From NCBI GenBank assembly GCA_018830135.1, contig JAHJTB010000365.1, forward strand, positions 1 to 59,835: a DNA stretch of 59,835 nucleotides. Direction: 5' to 3'. The position numbers were made by a program, and so were the translations under genes. Position 1 is the first letter of the stretch; each line of letters starts with the position of its first letter. Source of the stretch: Pseudomonadota bacterium (GTDB taxonomy: Bacteria > Desulfobacterota > Desulfarculia > Adiutricales > JAGVGV01). The notes beneath the pieces are model-generated. The model was not told where the DNA came from, ran no database searches, and worked only from the letters and a program-made list of their open reading frames with translations. This document shows positions 50,523-59,402 of this stretch, one piece after another.

Positions 50523-52208
50523 TTGCAGCCAGGAACGATCACATCATCACCGCGAGCCAACCTGGCCGATCTATTTCTGGACCATGCCAGTGACGCCAGG
50601 ACGTCGCTGGTTTCGGAACTGGGTCGGCCGCGGATGGATGAAGCCTTCAATCAGATTCTGGACAACAGTTTTCGCCGGATGAACACTCAGGACGCCGAAC
50701 CGCGCCAAGCGGTCCTGGAAACGCCCGACACGCCGATTGAGCGAAGCGCCGAACCCGATTCGTCGCGGTCCGAGAAGCCGGATGAGAAGCCTCGGACAAC
50801 CCGACCGCGCCGGCGGGAGCCTCAAGCGGATCGCACGACGGCCTTGGAGTCTTTCAAGTCCGAGGTCGAGAGCATGGGCGTGCCGTTGAAATCACTGAGC
50901 CTGGAAAAGGCCGACCTCAAAGATTTAGGTGATATTCTTGAAAAAAGCGGTCTGGACCCGGAACAGGTCGGGGCGATCATCGCCCGCTTGCAGGCCGGTC
51001 CCTTAACCATGGATCGAGTCATGGCGGTTCTGGCCACGGCGGAAAAGCAGATCGCGTCCAAGTCCGGACTCAGCCTGGGATCGACGAGTATTCAGTATCT
51101 GGGCCTGTTTCTCCAGGACCTGGGGCTGGAAGCCCAGACGATCAAGGAGATGCTTTCGGGCCTGGAGGCGGGTCAGAAAATGGGGGCCAATGAATTCCGG
51201 AGCCTCCTGCTCAAGCACGGTTCAAAGAACCTCAAAGGTCTCGATCTGTCCGGGGTGGACCTGGGGAACGCCAAGGACCTGTTGACCTCGATGGGGGCCA
51301 AGCCGAGCCAGATAGAGCAATTGACGAGCATGATCTCGCAGACCGGCGGGCGGCTGTCCGCGGAAGGCTTCCTGGCTTTTCTCGAATCGATCGAACGACC
51401 CGAACTCCTCCAGTCCGATCAATTGGCCCAGGTCGAGCACCTCGTTCAGAAGATGAAGCTGTCTCAGGGACTGCGGGTCCGGCCCTATTTCAACAAGATC
51501 GTCAGCCTGCTGGAAAGCATGGGCGATCAGGAGGTCGACCGGGAGTTTCTCTCGGGCAATCCGGCCATCCAGATGCTGAGGGGCGGAGCGGTTTCGGCCC
51601 GTTCGGTGGCTCCGGAGGCCGGTTTGGCGGGTCAGAACTTTTCGAACACGTCCGGCGGCCAGGGCCAGGGCTTGTTCCAGGGTCAGACCCAGACCCCGCT
51701 CCAGGGGCAGGCGGACGGGACGGGCATTTCGGCCCGGGCCGATGCCGCGGGGGCCGCCGCCCGGACGGCCACGACCGGGCTTCCTTCGAACCTGTCCGAA
51801 TCGGTCGTCCGTCAAATCTCCGAGAAGATGGTTCTCATGGCCCGGAACGGCCAGCATCAGGTTCGCTTGAACCTCAATCCGCCGGAACTGGGCCGGGTCA
51901 ACATCCGCATGGTCCTGGAAGGCAGCATCGTCCGGGCCTCGATCATGACCGAGACGGCCATGGCCAAAGGCGCCGTCGAGGAGCAGGTGGCGCAGCTCAG
52001 GGACAATCTGGCCCAGTACGGGCTCCAGCTTGAACGGTTCGACGTGATGTCGGAACGGGGTCAGGCCCAGTCGGATTTGTGGGGACGGGAGCGCCGGTTC
52101 TCCGAGCGGGGCGGGAAGCACGGCCGCTTGACGGAATCCGATGCAGACCTCGATCCCCTGGATTACCAGGTTCGCCGGGAGGCCGGCCGACTCGATTTGA
52201 TGGCCTGA
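50523..52208 (+). CDS. fliK: Flagellar hook-length control protein FliK
   Basis: A 561-residue protein. The C-terminal Flg_hook domain (ISEKMVLMARNGQHQVRLNL, NPPELGRVNIRMVLEGSIVR) is clear and terminates hook growth by switching export specificity; the N-terminal ruler is Pro/Ser/Gly-rich. The start at TTG (50523) is supported by GCGAGGA; the next in-frame ATG (residue 38) would remove part of the ruler, and I keep the TTG with caution. It opens a unit with flgD 27 bp later. Confidence 0.9.
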   Translation: MQPGTITSSPRANLADLFLDHASDARTSLVSELGRPRMDEAFNQILDNSFRRMNTQDAEPRQAVLETPDTPIERSAEPDSSRSEKPDEKPRTTRPRRREPQADRTTALESFKSEVESMGVPLKSLSLEKADLKDLGDILEKSGLDPEQVGAIIARLQAGPLTMDRVMAVLATAEKQIASKSGLSLGSTSIQYLGLFLQDLGLEAQTIKEMLSGLEAGQKMGANEFRSLLLKHGSKNLKGLDLSGVDLGNAKDLLTSMGAKPSQIEQLTSMISQTGGRLSAEGFLAFLESIERPELLQSDQLAQVEHLVQKMKLSQGLRVRPYFNKIVSLLESMGDQEVDREFLSGNPAIQMLRGGAVSARSVAPEAGLAGQNFSNTSGGQGQGLFQGQTQTPLQGQADGTGISARADAAGAAARTATTGLPSNLSESVVRQISEKMVLMARNGQHQVRLNLNPPELGRVNIRMVLEGSIVRASIMTETAMAKGAVEEQVAQLRDNLAQYGLQLERFDVMSERGQAQSDLWGRERRFSERGGKHGRLTESDADLDPLDYQVRREAGRLDLMA

Positions 52209-52235
52209 GGGCCGTGTTTCAATCAGGAGGATGAC

Positions 52236-52946
52236 ATGTCCGTGATCTCGCAAACGTCCATCATTGAAAACCTCACGTCCTCGCAGACCGCCAGCGGGAC
52301 CAAGGCGACCTCGGGCTCGGACGCAATGGGCAAGGAAGCGTTTTTAAAGCTTCTGGTGACCCAGCTTCAAAACCAGGACCCCCTCAATCCGATGGAGGGC
52401 GTCGAGTTCACCTCGCAACTGGCCCAGTTTACGTCCCTCGAGCAGTTGTACAACTTAAATTCGAGCTTCGGCTCCGTGAGCAAGGCCATCGAGTCCCAGA
52501 ACAATTTCAAGACGCTGGAACTGGTCGGCAAGGAGGTTTCGGCCGTGGGTGACGGTCTGAGCGTCAAGTCGGGCGAGTCGACCGGCGGCTATTTCCATCT
52601 GGACGAAGCGGCGGCTTCGGTCGTGATCAGCGTGTATGATGAAACCGGGACCCGCATCCGGACCATCGACCTGGGGCCCATGGAGGCCGGCCAGCACGAG
52701 GTGGAATGGGACGCCAAGAACTACACGGGGCAGACCGCGTCCGACGGGGACTACAGCTTCGCCGTTACGGCCACGGGGGCGGATGACCAAAGCCTGAGCG
52801 TCTCGACGTGGATTCAGGGCGTGGTGACCAGCCTGAGTTTCGACTCTACCGGGTATCCGATCCTGAAAGTCAACGGCCTGAACATCGATCCGGCCAACGT
52901 ATTCGAAATCACCATCCCGGAAGAATCCGAGGGTGAGTCCGTTTAA
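52236..52946 (+). CDS. flgD: Hook-cap protein FlgD
   Basis: A 236-residue hook-capping protein. FLKLLVTQLQNQDPLNPMEG at about 37-56 and SQLAQFTSLEQLYNLN are invariant family features; the C-terminal FLG_D Ig-like domain follows (SVVISVYDETGTRIRTIDLG). FlgD sits at the tip of the growing hook and is shed later. CAGGAGG precedes the ATG. Confidence 0.96.
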   Translation: MSVISQTSIIENLTSSQTASGTKATSGSDAMGKEAFLKLLVTQLQNQDPLNPMEGVEFTSQLAQFTSLEQLYNLNSSFGSVSKAIESQNNFKTLELVGKEVSAVGDGLSVKSGESTGGYFHLDEAAASVVISVYDETGTRIRTIDLGPMEAGQHEVEWDAKNYTGQTASDGDYSFAVTATGADDQSLSVSTWIQGVVTSLSFDSTGYPILKVNGLNIDPANVFEITIPEESEGESV

Positions 52947-52978
52947 CAGCGGTTCTCTGAAACAAGGAGGTTTGGAGA

Positions 52979-54733
52979 ATGGGCATTTCAACCGCCATGT
53001 ATACAGGCATAACCGGCCTGTCGGCCATGGGCACGGCCATGTCGGTCATCGGCAACAACATCGCCAACGTGAACACGTTGGGTTTCAAGGCCTCCCGGTC
53101 CAACTTCCAGGACCTCCTCAGCCAGACTTCCCACACGGCCTCGGGCAAGGACCAGATCGGCCGGGGCGTGCAGTTGGGCGCGGTGACCCAGGTCTTCAGC
53201 CAGGGTTCGTATCAGAACTCGGCCCAGGACACGGATGTGGCCATCAGCGGGGAAGGCTTTTTCGTGGTCCGCGATCCGCTGACCCAGGAGGAGTATTACA
53301 CCCGGGCCGGCAATTTCATTTTTGATTCCGCCGGCCGCCTGCAGAGTCCGTCCGGATACGTTCTCCAGGGCTGGGAACTGGACGCCCAGGGCAACCGGGT
53401 CGGCACGCCTTCAGACGTACGGATGATGGCTTTCAACGCCGATCCCCGGGCCACGACCCAGGTCCAGTACATCAGCAACCTGGACTCGACCGCGGAATCG
53501 CAGACGGCGGGCCGCCTGTCCACGGCCTGGGACGGGACCCGGGACCAGCCTATTTACGGAGACTCCTACAGCTATCAGACCTCGGTCCGGGTATACGACG
53601 CCCTGGGCAACGGCCATGATCTCTCGGTCTATTTCGATCCGGACGACGGAAGCGGCTCTGACAACGTCTGGGACTACGCGGTCTGCTGCGATCCGTCCGA
53701 TGACCTGCGGACCGACAACGGCACGATCACGGGCCAGGAATTCGCCAACACCAGCTTCGCCGGCCTGCTCCAGCGCGGGACGATCACCTTTGATCCTCAG
53801 AACGGCAATATCGACGACATCACGGCCGAATACATCTCGGACCTCGACTACGCCATCAACGCGGCGACCTACGGGACCTGGACGGGCACCAGCGCGGTGA
53901 CCTCGGGTGGCGCCTTCACCGGGACCGGGGACAAGACCTGGCAGATCGAAATCAACGGGGCGGGGACCGTCGGGGCCGGCGCCTCCACTTTCCGATGGAG
54001 CGACGACGGCGGGACGAACTGGACCACGGAGAACATCGGAGCGGGTTACGCGGCCGGAACGGACATCACCCTGTCCGACGGCGTGACGGTGAACTTCGGG
54101 GCCGGAACGGTGGTTCTGGCCGACGACTGCAGCGTGGACCTGGCTTCGCCCACGGCGACTTGGACCGCCCAGGCCGTGGACGCGACCACGGGGCATTTCA
54201 ACCTGACCGCGGCCTTCCAGGTGGACCCGGCCACGGGCAATCAGATCGACCAGAGCATGGACATCGATTTCGGCTCCAAATACGGCAACGGAACCTGGAC
54301 CGCCGACAACCTGACCACGACCCAGTACGCCGCGGCCTCGACCACGCTTTTCCAGACCCAGGACGGCTTTGCCTCCGGCTACCTCCAGCGCATCTCGGTA
54401 GACGCCGACGGCGTCCTGGTCGGCACGTATTCCAACGGCCAGAACCAGTCCCTGTTCCAGATCGGACTGGCCATATTCCGCAACCAGTGGGGCCTGCGAA
54501 AGATCGGGGCCAACATGTACATGGAAAGCCGCCTCTCGGGCGAGGCGACCGTCAATCCGCCGGGCGCAGGCGGGACCGGCATCATCGCCCCCAACTCCCT
54601 GGAACAGTCCAACGTGGACCTGGCCGACGAATTCGTGGACATGATCGTCCAGCAGCGCGGCTTTCAGGCCAACTCCAAAATCATCACCACCACGGACTCC
54701 ATGCTGTCCGAGCTGATCCAGATGAAGCGTTAA
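52979..54733 (+). CDS. flgE: Flagellar hook protein FlgE
   Basis: A 584-residue hook subunit. N-terminal TAMYTGITGLSAMGTAMSVI, GNNIANVNTLGFKASRSNFQ and C-terminal NSLEQSNVDLADEFVDMIVQ, QRGFQANSKIITTTDSMLSE are the shared rod-hook ends that make the helical core; the middle, about 300 residues, is a variable surface domain with Gly/Thr-rich beta segments. It is longer than enteric FlgE (about 400 residues). CAAGGAGG precedes the ATG at 52979. Confidence 0.96.
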   Translation: MGISTAMYTGITGLSAMGTAMSVIGNNIANVNTLGFKASRSNFQDLLSQTSHTASGKDQIGRGVQLGAVTQVFSQGSYQNSAQDTDVAISGEGFFVVRDPLTQEEYYTRAGNFIFDSAGRLQSPSGYVLQGWELDAQGNRVGTPSDVRMMAFNADPRATTQVQYISNLDSTAESQTAGRLSTAWDGTRDQPIYGDSYSYQTSVRVYDALGNGHDLSVYFDPDDGSGSDNVWDYAVCCDPSDDLRTDNGTITGQEFANTSFAGLLQRGTITFDPQNGNIDDITAEYISDLDYAINAATYGTWTGTSAVTSGGAFTGTGDKTWQIEINGAGTVGAGASTFRWSDDGGTNWTTENIGAGYAAGTDITLSDGVTVNFGAGTVVLADDCSVDLASPTATWTAQAVDATTGHFNLTAAFQVDPATGNQIDQSMDIDFGSKYGNGTWTADNLTTTQYAAASTTLFQTQDGFASGYLQRISVDADGVLVGTYSNGQNQSLFQIGLAIFRNQWGLRKIGANMYMESRLSGEATVNPPGAGGTGIIAPNSLEQSNVDLADEFVDMIVQQRGFQANSKIITTTDSMLSELIQMKR

Positions 54734-54752
54734 GCGTTCGCCTATCCATCCG

Positions 54753-54778
54753 CGAGGGCCCCCCTTTGGGGGCCCTCG
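54753..54778 (+). terminator. Rho-independent terminator after flgE
   Basis: Perfect 11-bp arms CGAGGGCCCCC (54753-54763) and GGGGGCCCTCG (54768-54778) around CTTT, 20 bp after the flgE stop. The T-run after it is weak. It separates the fliK-flgE unit from motA. The 54734-55079 interval holds this, the two promoters listed and nothing else seen. Confidence 0.6.
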
Positions 54779-54970
54779 ATCCGTTTCGCCCCCTTGCGCT
54801 CCGCTCCGGATTCCCGTTTTTTATGTCAATGAATTGACTTAGCCGCGTGAACCCTTGACGCCCCGGTCGATTCGGCCCGCCTGGCGGCCTTGCCGCGCCC
54901 CGTCGGGGCCTTTTGCGTCCTACGCCTCTTAATTACTGAAAAACCTATAAAACAGGGTCCCCGGTCCCAC

Positions 54971-55000
54971 TTGACATTAATTAGGGGTTGGTCATATTCT
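54971..55000 (+). promoter_or_regulatory. Possible sigma-70 promoter upstream of motA
   Basis: TTGACA at 54971-54976 and TATTCT at 54995-55000 with an 18-bp spacer, in AT-rich DNA. It could give basal expression besides the sigma-54 promoter. Confidence 0.4.
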
Positions 55001-55025
55001 TTTAAAGTAGCCGTCTAGGTTTACA

Positions 55026-55041
55026 TGGCACAGGCCTTGCT
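55026..55041 (+). promoter_or_regulatory. Sigma-54 promoter of the motA-fliO unit
   Basis: TGGCAC-N5-TTGCT, a perfect consensus, 38 bp before the motA start codon. Confidence 0.9.
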
Positions 55042-55079
55042 TTGCATCGGTCCAGATTCTTTTCGCCAAGGGGACGAGT

Positions 55080-55844
55080 ATGGATATCGCGACCTTCATC
55101 GGCATCATCGCATCCTTCATGCTCCTGATCATTGCGATCATGATGGGAAGCAGCCTTCTGGTCTTCATTGACATACCCTCCGCCCTTATCGTCGTCGGCG
55201 GGACCATCTGCGCGACGATGATCAACTACCCCCTCAAGGACGTCATCCGGACGGTCAATGTGGTCAAGAACGCCTTTTTCGCGAAAAGTCTGACTTTTGG
55301 CGAGATCATCGCCAACTTCGTCAATTTCGCCAACAAGGCCCGCAAGGAGGGCATTTTGGCCCTGGAATCCAGCCTGCCGGAGATTTCCGACGAATTTCTG
55401 AAAAAGGGGCTCCAGTTGACCATCGACGGCCTGGAACCCCAGGCCATCAACGAGATCATGGAGACGGAGATCGCTTTTATCGAGGACCGGCACCGGCTGG
55501 GAGCGGAGTTGTTCCAGACCATGGGCACCTTCGCCCCGGCCTTCGGCATGATCGGCACTCTGATCGGGCTGGTTCAGATGCTCCAGTCCATGGACGACCC
55601 GGGCTCGATCGGCCCGGCCATGGCCGTGGCCCTGATCACGACTTTTTACGGCGCGGTTATGGCCAACGTCCTGTTCCTGCCCATTTCGGGCAAACTCAAG
55701 ACCCGGAGCAAGGAGGAGAGCCTGGTCAAGGAGATGATCATCCAGGGGATCATGTCCCTGTCGCGGGGCGACAATCCCCGGATCATCGAGCAGAAGCTCC
55801 ATTCCTTCCTACCGCCGAACCTGAGGGTTTCCGCGTTCAAGTAA
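55080..55844 (+). CDS. motA: Flagellar stator protein MotA
   Basis: A 254-residue inner-membrane stator. Four hydrophobic segments: the first pair (IGIIASFMLLIIAIMMGSSL and IPSALIVVGGTICATMI) and the second pair around APAFGMIGTLIGLVQML and FYGAVMANVLFLPISGKL. The large cytoplasmic loop (about 60-150) carries the charged residues that touch FliG. The Pro in APAFGMIGT is in a place critical for proton flow in MotA. It leads a unit with two motB genes after a sigma-54 promoter. Confidence 0.96.
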   Translation: MDIATFIGIIASFMLLIIAIMMGSSLLVFIDIPSALIVVGGTICATMINYPLKDVIRTVNVVKNAFFAKSLTFGEIIANFVNFANKARKEGILALESSLPEISDEFLKKGLQLTIDGLEPQAINEIMETEIAFIEDRHRLGAELFQTMGTFAPAFGMIGTLIGLVQMLQSMDDPGSIGPAMAVALITTFYGAVMANVLFLPISGKLKTRSKEESLVKEMIIQGIMSLSRGDNPRIIEQKLHSFLPPNLRVSAFK

Positions 55845-55859
55845 GGCAGGTCGTCCCGC

Positions 55860-56657
55860 ATGGCACGCAAAGAGCCGGAAGAAAAGCCGGAATGGGAACT
55901 GAGCAACATCGCCCTGATGATGTTCACCTCCCTGATGATCATTCTGCTGGCTTTTTTCATCATGCTCAACTCGATGGCCGTGGTCGACGAAAAACGGCAG
56001 ATATCGGCTCTCGGCTCCGTGCTGGGGGCCTTCGGCCTGCTGCCCGGCGGCCTGTCGCCCACGCAGGAGGAGGCCGCCAAATCCGTGGCCCCTCCGACCG
56101 GGCCGATGGAACCGGTCAAGACGGACCTCCAGCTCATCCGGGACGTTTTATCCAACCGGGTCGTTTCGGAAAGTTTCAACATCCTGCGCGGGAGGAGCCG
56201 GGAGATCATCAGCCTCCAGGACGCGGTGCTATTTCCGCCGGACGGAGTCGACATCCTGCCCGAGGCCGAGCCGGTGCTCATGGACATCGCCCACATTCTC
56301 CAGGGGTCCGATTACCCGATCACTATCGAGGGACACACTGACGACCGGCCGCCCCGCACGGAAGGCTTCAAGGACAACTGGCACGTCTCGGCCATGCGCG
56401 CGGTGGCCATCCTGCGATTTTTCACGGAAAAGGGCGGCCTGGACCCGAACCGGATGACCGCTTTCGGCTACGCGGGCTTCAGCCCGATCGCGCCCAACAA
56501 TTCGCCGCTGAACCGGGCCAAGAACCGGCGCATCGACCTGGTCCTGGACAATTCCCACCGGCTGCGCGTTCTCAAGCACGAGGAACGCTTTCGGCGGGAT
56601 CGGCGTTTCGAGTTCCGAGGATTCAGCTTCAAGCTTTTCGGCAAGGACGGGGAATGA
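55860..56657 (+). CDS. MotB-like OmpA protein lacking the channel Asp (MotB1)
   Basis: A 265-residue protein: one transmembrane helix (about 17-38, IALMMFTSLMIILLAFFIM) and a periplasmic OmpA/peptidoglycan-binding domain (about 130-250; ITIEGHTDDRPPRTEGF, NRAKNRRIDLVL). The Asp that carries protons in MotB is replaced by Ser24 (codon TCC) when aligned to the downstream protein, where Asp24 is present at the same position. The peptidoglycan pocket Asp in HTDD and the RRID end are intact. It lies 15 bp after motA and 6 bp before the second gene, so all three are co-expressed. Taken alone it should not conduct protons; a mixed dimer with the second protein is likely (inference). Confidence 0.9.
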   Translation: MARKEPEEKPEWELSNIALMMFTSLMIILLAFFIMLNSMAVVDEKRQISALGSVLGAFGLLPGGLSPTQEEAAKSVAPPTGPMEPVKTDLQLIRDVLSNRVVSESFNILRGRSREIISLQDAVLFPPDGVDILPEAEPVLMDIAHILQGSDYPITIEGHTDDRPPRTEGFKDNWHVSAMRAVAILRFFTEKGGLDPNRMTAFGYAGFSPIAPNNSPLNRAKNRRIDLVLDNSHRLRVLKHEERFRRDRRFEFRGFSFKLFGKDGE

Positions 56658-56663
56658 TCGATT

Positions 56664-57401
56664 ATGGCCGGCAAGAAAAAAGAGTCCGCCGCGAGCCAGA
56701 TCAACCCCCTGGGATACATGACCACGTTTTCAGACCTGGTCACCCTGCTGATGACCTTTTTCGTGCTGATGATCACCATGTCCTCCATGGACAACAAGGC
56801 CATCAAGGAGGCCTTCGGCCTGTTCACCGGCGGGTCCGGCCCGCTGGCCTTCACCCAGGACGCCAAGCTCCAGGCCCTCAGCCAGATCATCGACCGGAGC
56901 GAAAATATTCCCTCGAAGATGCTGCTCAGCCAGAGCGAGATCAAGGAAACGGTTTTCCAGTTTCAGGATGTCGATTACCAGAAGCTCATGGAACTGGTGG
57001 ACCGGGATATTACGGTCACCATCGACGAGCGCGGCATGGTCATTCAGATGGCGGACTACATCCTGTTCGAGGAAGGCAGCGCCAAGCTGAAGATGGAATA
57101 CCTGCCGATTTTAAACCGGCTGGCGCTCGTGCTCAGGGGCATGCGTTATCCGATCTCCATCGAGGGCCATACCTCGACGGGGGAGATCGAGAATCCCAAG
57201 GACCCGCAGGGCTGGATGCTTTCGCTGGACCGGGCCATCGCCGTGCTCGAGTATTTCACGACGCAGGAGGGTCTGCTCGAGGAAAGTTTCCGGGTGGCCG
57301 GTTACGGGCCGTCCAAGCCGCTCTATCCGAACGACACGGTGGAAAACCAGGCCAGAAACCGCCGGATAGAGATCGTTCTTTACAAACGGCGGATCGGTTA
57401 G
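56664..57401 (+). CDS. motB: Second MotB-like protein with intact channel Asp (MotB2)
   Basis: A 245-residue protein: transmembrane helix with TTFSDLVTLLMTFFVLMI (about 20-37), where Asp24 corresponds to the proton-carrying Asp32 of E. coli MotB. The OmpA-like domain (about 150-240) ends in NQARNRRIEIVLYKRR, but the GHTD motif of the partner is GHTSTGE here, so the peptidoglycan pocket Asp is lost. Together with the preceding gene it forms a pair with reciprocal losses. It begins 6 bp after that gene. Confidence 0.93.
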   Translation: MAGKKKESAASQINPLGYMTTFSDLVTLLMTFFVLMITMSSMDNKAIKEAFGLFTGGSGPLAFTQDAKLQALSQIIDRSENIPSKMLLSQSEIKETVFQFQDVDYQKLMELVDRDITVTIDERGMVIQMADYILFEEGSAKLKMEYLPILNRLALVLRGMRYPISIEGHTSTGEIENPKDPQGWMLSLDRAIAVLEYFTTQEGLLEESFRVAGYGPSKPLYPNDTVENQARNRRIEIVLYKRRIG

Positions 57402-57465
57402 GCGGGAAGGCGCCTCGGATGAAGACTCGGAAATAAAAGGAACAGAAGACGGGAGCAAACGCGGT

Positions 57466-57945
57466 ATGGGCAAGATAATTATCATCGCGGTCGTGGTCGT
57501 GGCGGTCCTGGCGGGCGGGGCCGTGGCACTGAGGTTCGTGGCGCCCGGACTGATTCCCGGCTGGGGAGAAAAAGCGGCCGCCCCCGATGCCGCGACCCAG
57601 GCGGAATCTGCCGGGAAGGAGGCGGACAAAATGTTGGTTTTGGTGCCGCTTCAGTCCTTTATCGTCAATCTGGCCGATCCCGGCGGCAAGCGCTATCTGA
57701 AACTGACCCTGACCCTCGAGGTCCGGGACGCCGTGATCCAGGGGGAAGTGAACAGTCATCTGCCCCAGATTCGCGACTCGATCCTGCTCCTTCTGTCCAG
57801 CCTGACCTTCGAGGAGATCAGCACCGTGGGCGGGAAGGACGCCCTGAGGGCCAAGATCAAGAGCCGCTGCAACACGGTTCTTGCCAGCAGCGGCGGGATT
57901 CCCAAGGTCCATAATATCTATTTCTCCGAGTTCGTGGTCCAGTAG
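57466..57945 (+). CDS. fliL: Flagellar basal body-associated protein FliL
   Basis: A 159-residue single-pass membrane protein: transmembrane segment at about 4-24 (IIIIAVVVVAVLAGGAVALR), low-complexity linker, and a periplasmic FliL domain (VPLQSFIVNLADPGGKRYLK, then RDSILLLLSSLTFEEIS). FliL surrounds stator units and supports torque. It lies 64 bp after the second motB gene and 9 bp before fliM. Confidence 0.95.
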   Translation: MGKIIIIAVVVVAVLAGGAVALRFVAPGLIPGWGEKAAAPDAATQAESAGKEADKMLVLVPLQSFIVNLADPGGKRYLKLTLTLEVRDAVIQGEVNSHLPQIRDSILLLLSSLTFEEISTVGGKDALRAKIKSRCNTVLASSGGIPKVHNIYFSEFVVQ

Positions 57946-57954
57946 AGGAAACCC

Positions 57955-58932
57955 ATGAGCAAGATTCTGACCCAGGATGAAGTGGATGCCCTGTTAAAGG
58001 GCATGTCCGGCGGTGAGATCGAGACGGAAACCGACAGTATCGAAGATGATTCGGGCATAACGGTTTACGATCTGACCAACCAGGACCGGATCATCCGGGG
58101 CCGGATGCCGACCCTGGAGATCATCAACGACCGGTTCGCCCGGATTCTGAGGACCACGCTTTCCAGTTCCCTTCGCAAGGTCATCGACGTGTCGGCCTTT
58201 TCCATCGACATGATCAAGTTCGGGGAGTTCATGCGGGCCTTGCCGGTCCCGACCAGTCTGCACATCTTCAAGGTCGATCCGCTCCGGGGTCATGGGATCA
58301 TGGTCATCGAGACCAAGCTGGTCTTCAATCTGGTGGACAACTTTTTCGGGGGATCGGGCCGGTCCTTTGTCAAGATCGAAGGCCGGGACTTCACGGCCAT
58401 CGAGAACCGGCTGATCAACAAGGTCATTCTCATGGCCCTCGACGACCTGGAAAAGGCGTGGAACCCCGTCCATGCGTTGAAGCTGTCCTTTGTCCGTTCG
58501 GAGACCAATCCGCAGTTCGCCAGCGTGGTGGCGCCCACGGAGGTGGTCATCGTCATCAAGTTCGAACTCGAGCTGGAACAGACCGTGGGCACGTTGATCA
58601 TCTGTCTGCCCTATTCGACGATCGAGCCGATCCGGTCCAAGTTGTACGCGGGCTTTCAGAGCGACCAGCTCGAAGTCGATCATGAGTGGATCAACCGATT
58701 CATTGACCAGGTTCGCCAGGCCAGGGTGGAGGTCACCGTGGAACTGGGCCGGACGTGGATCAGCAGCCGCCAGTTGCTGGACCTGAAGGTCGGAGACGTC
58801 GTCTCGCTGGACAAGGACGTGACCGATCCGCTGGTGGCCAGGGTCGAGGGAGTCCCCAAATTCAAAGGTCACCCCGGTCTGATCAAGGGAAGCAAGGCTT
58901 TTCAGATCCGCAGCGAGATCGTCAACACATAA
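57955..58932 (+). CDS. fliM: Flagellar motor switch protein FliM
   Basis: A 325-residue switch protein. The N-terminal [14 protein letters not shown] is the usual start and CheY-binding region; the middle domain (about 40-225) and the SpoA C-terminal domain ([20 protein letters not shown]) are in order. It couples CheY binding to rotation sense. It lies 9 bp after fliL. Confidence 0.97.
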   Translation: MSKILTQDEVDALLKGMSGGEIETETDSIEDDSGITVYDLTNQDRIIRGRMPTLEIINDRFARILRTTLSSSLRKVIDVSAFSIDMIKFGEFMRALPVPTSLHIFKVDPLRGHGIMVIETKLVFNLVDNFFGGSGRSFVKIEGRDFTAIENRLINKVILMALDDLEKAWNPVHALKLSFVRSETNPQFASVVAPTEVVIVIKFELELEQTVGTLIICLPYSTIEPIRSKLYAGFQSDQLEVDHEWINRFIDQVRQARVEVTVELGRTWISSRQLLDLKVGDVVSLDKDVTDPLVARVEGVPKFKGHPGLIKGSKAFQIRSEIVNT

Positions 58933-58942
58933 GGAGTTGGCC

Positions 58943-59386
58943 ATGGCCGATGATCAGGTGCTTAACCAGGAAGATATTGACAAGCTGATGTCCGAGGACG
59001 GGGATCTCGGGGAGGACTGGGGAGAAGACTCCTTCGATGCGCCGTCTCCGCCCCCGAAACCCGCTGCTTCCCCGGCTCACGCCTTCGAGGCCCTGACCCC
59101 GCAACTGGGGGGCAAGGCCGTCGACGGCCGCCCCCTGGACTTCATCCTGGATATCCCCCTCGAGGTGTCGGTCGAACTGGGCCGGACCAAGATGGTTATC
59201 AACGACCTGCTTCAGCTCGGCCAGGGGTCGGTGATCGAGCTGACCAAGCTGGCCGGCGAGCCGCTCGAGATTCTGGTGAACAACAAACTCGTGGCGCGGG
59301 GCGAAGTGGTGGTCGTCAACGAAAAGTTCGGGGTCCGGGTTACGGACATCGTCAGCCCCATGGAGCGGGTCAAGAGCCTGAGCTGA
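58943..59386 (+). CDS. fliN: Flagellar motor switch protein FliN
   Basis: A 147-residue protein: acidic N-terminal segment ([20 protein letters not shown]), Pro-rich linker and SpoA domain (about 65-145; [40 protein letters not shown]). The ATG at 58943 has AAGGAG upstream; the TTG at 58937 is less likely. FliN forms the outer C-ring with FliM and docks FliH. Confidence 0.96.
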   Translation: MADDQVLNQEDIDKLMSEDGDLGEDWGEDSFDAPSPPPKPAASPAHAFEALTPQLGGKAVDGRPLDFILDIPLEVSVELGRTKMVINDLLQLGQGSVIELTKLAGEPLEILVNNKLVARGEVVVVNEKFGVRVTDIVSPMERVKSLS

Positions 59387-59402
59387 AGGAAGAGGTGCGT
59401 TC

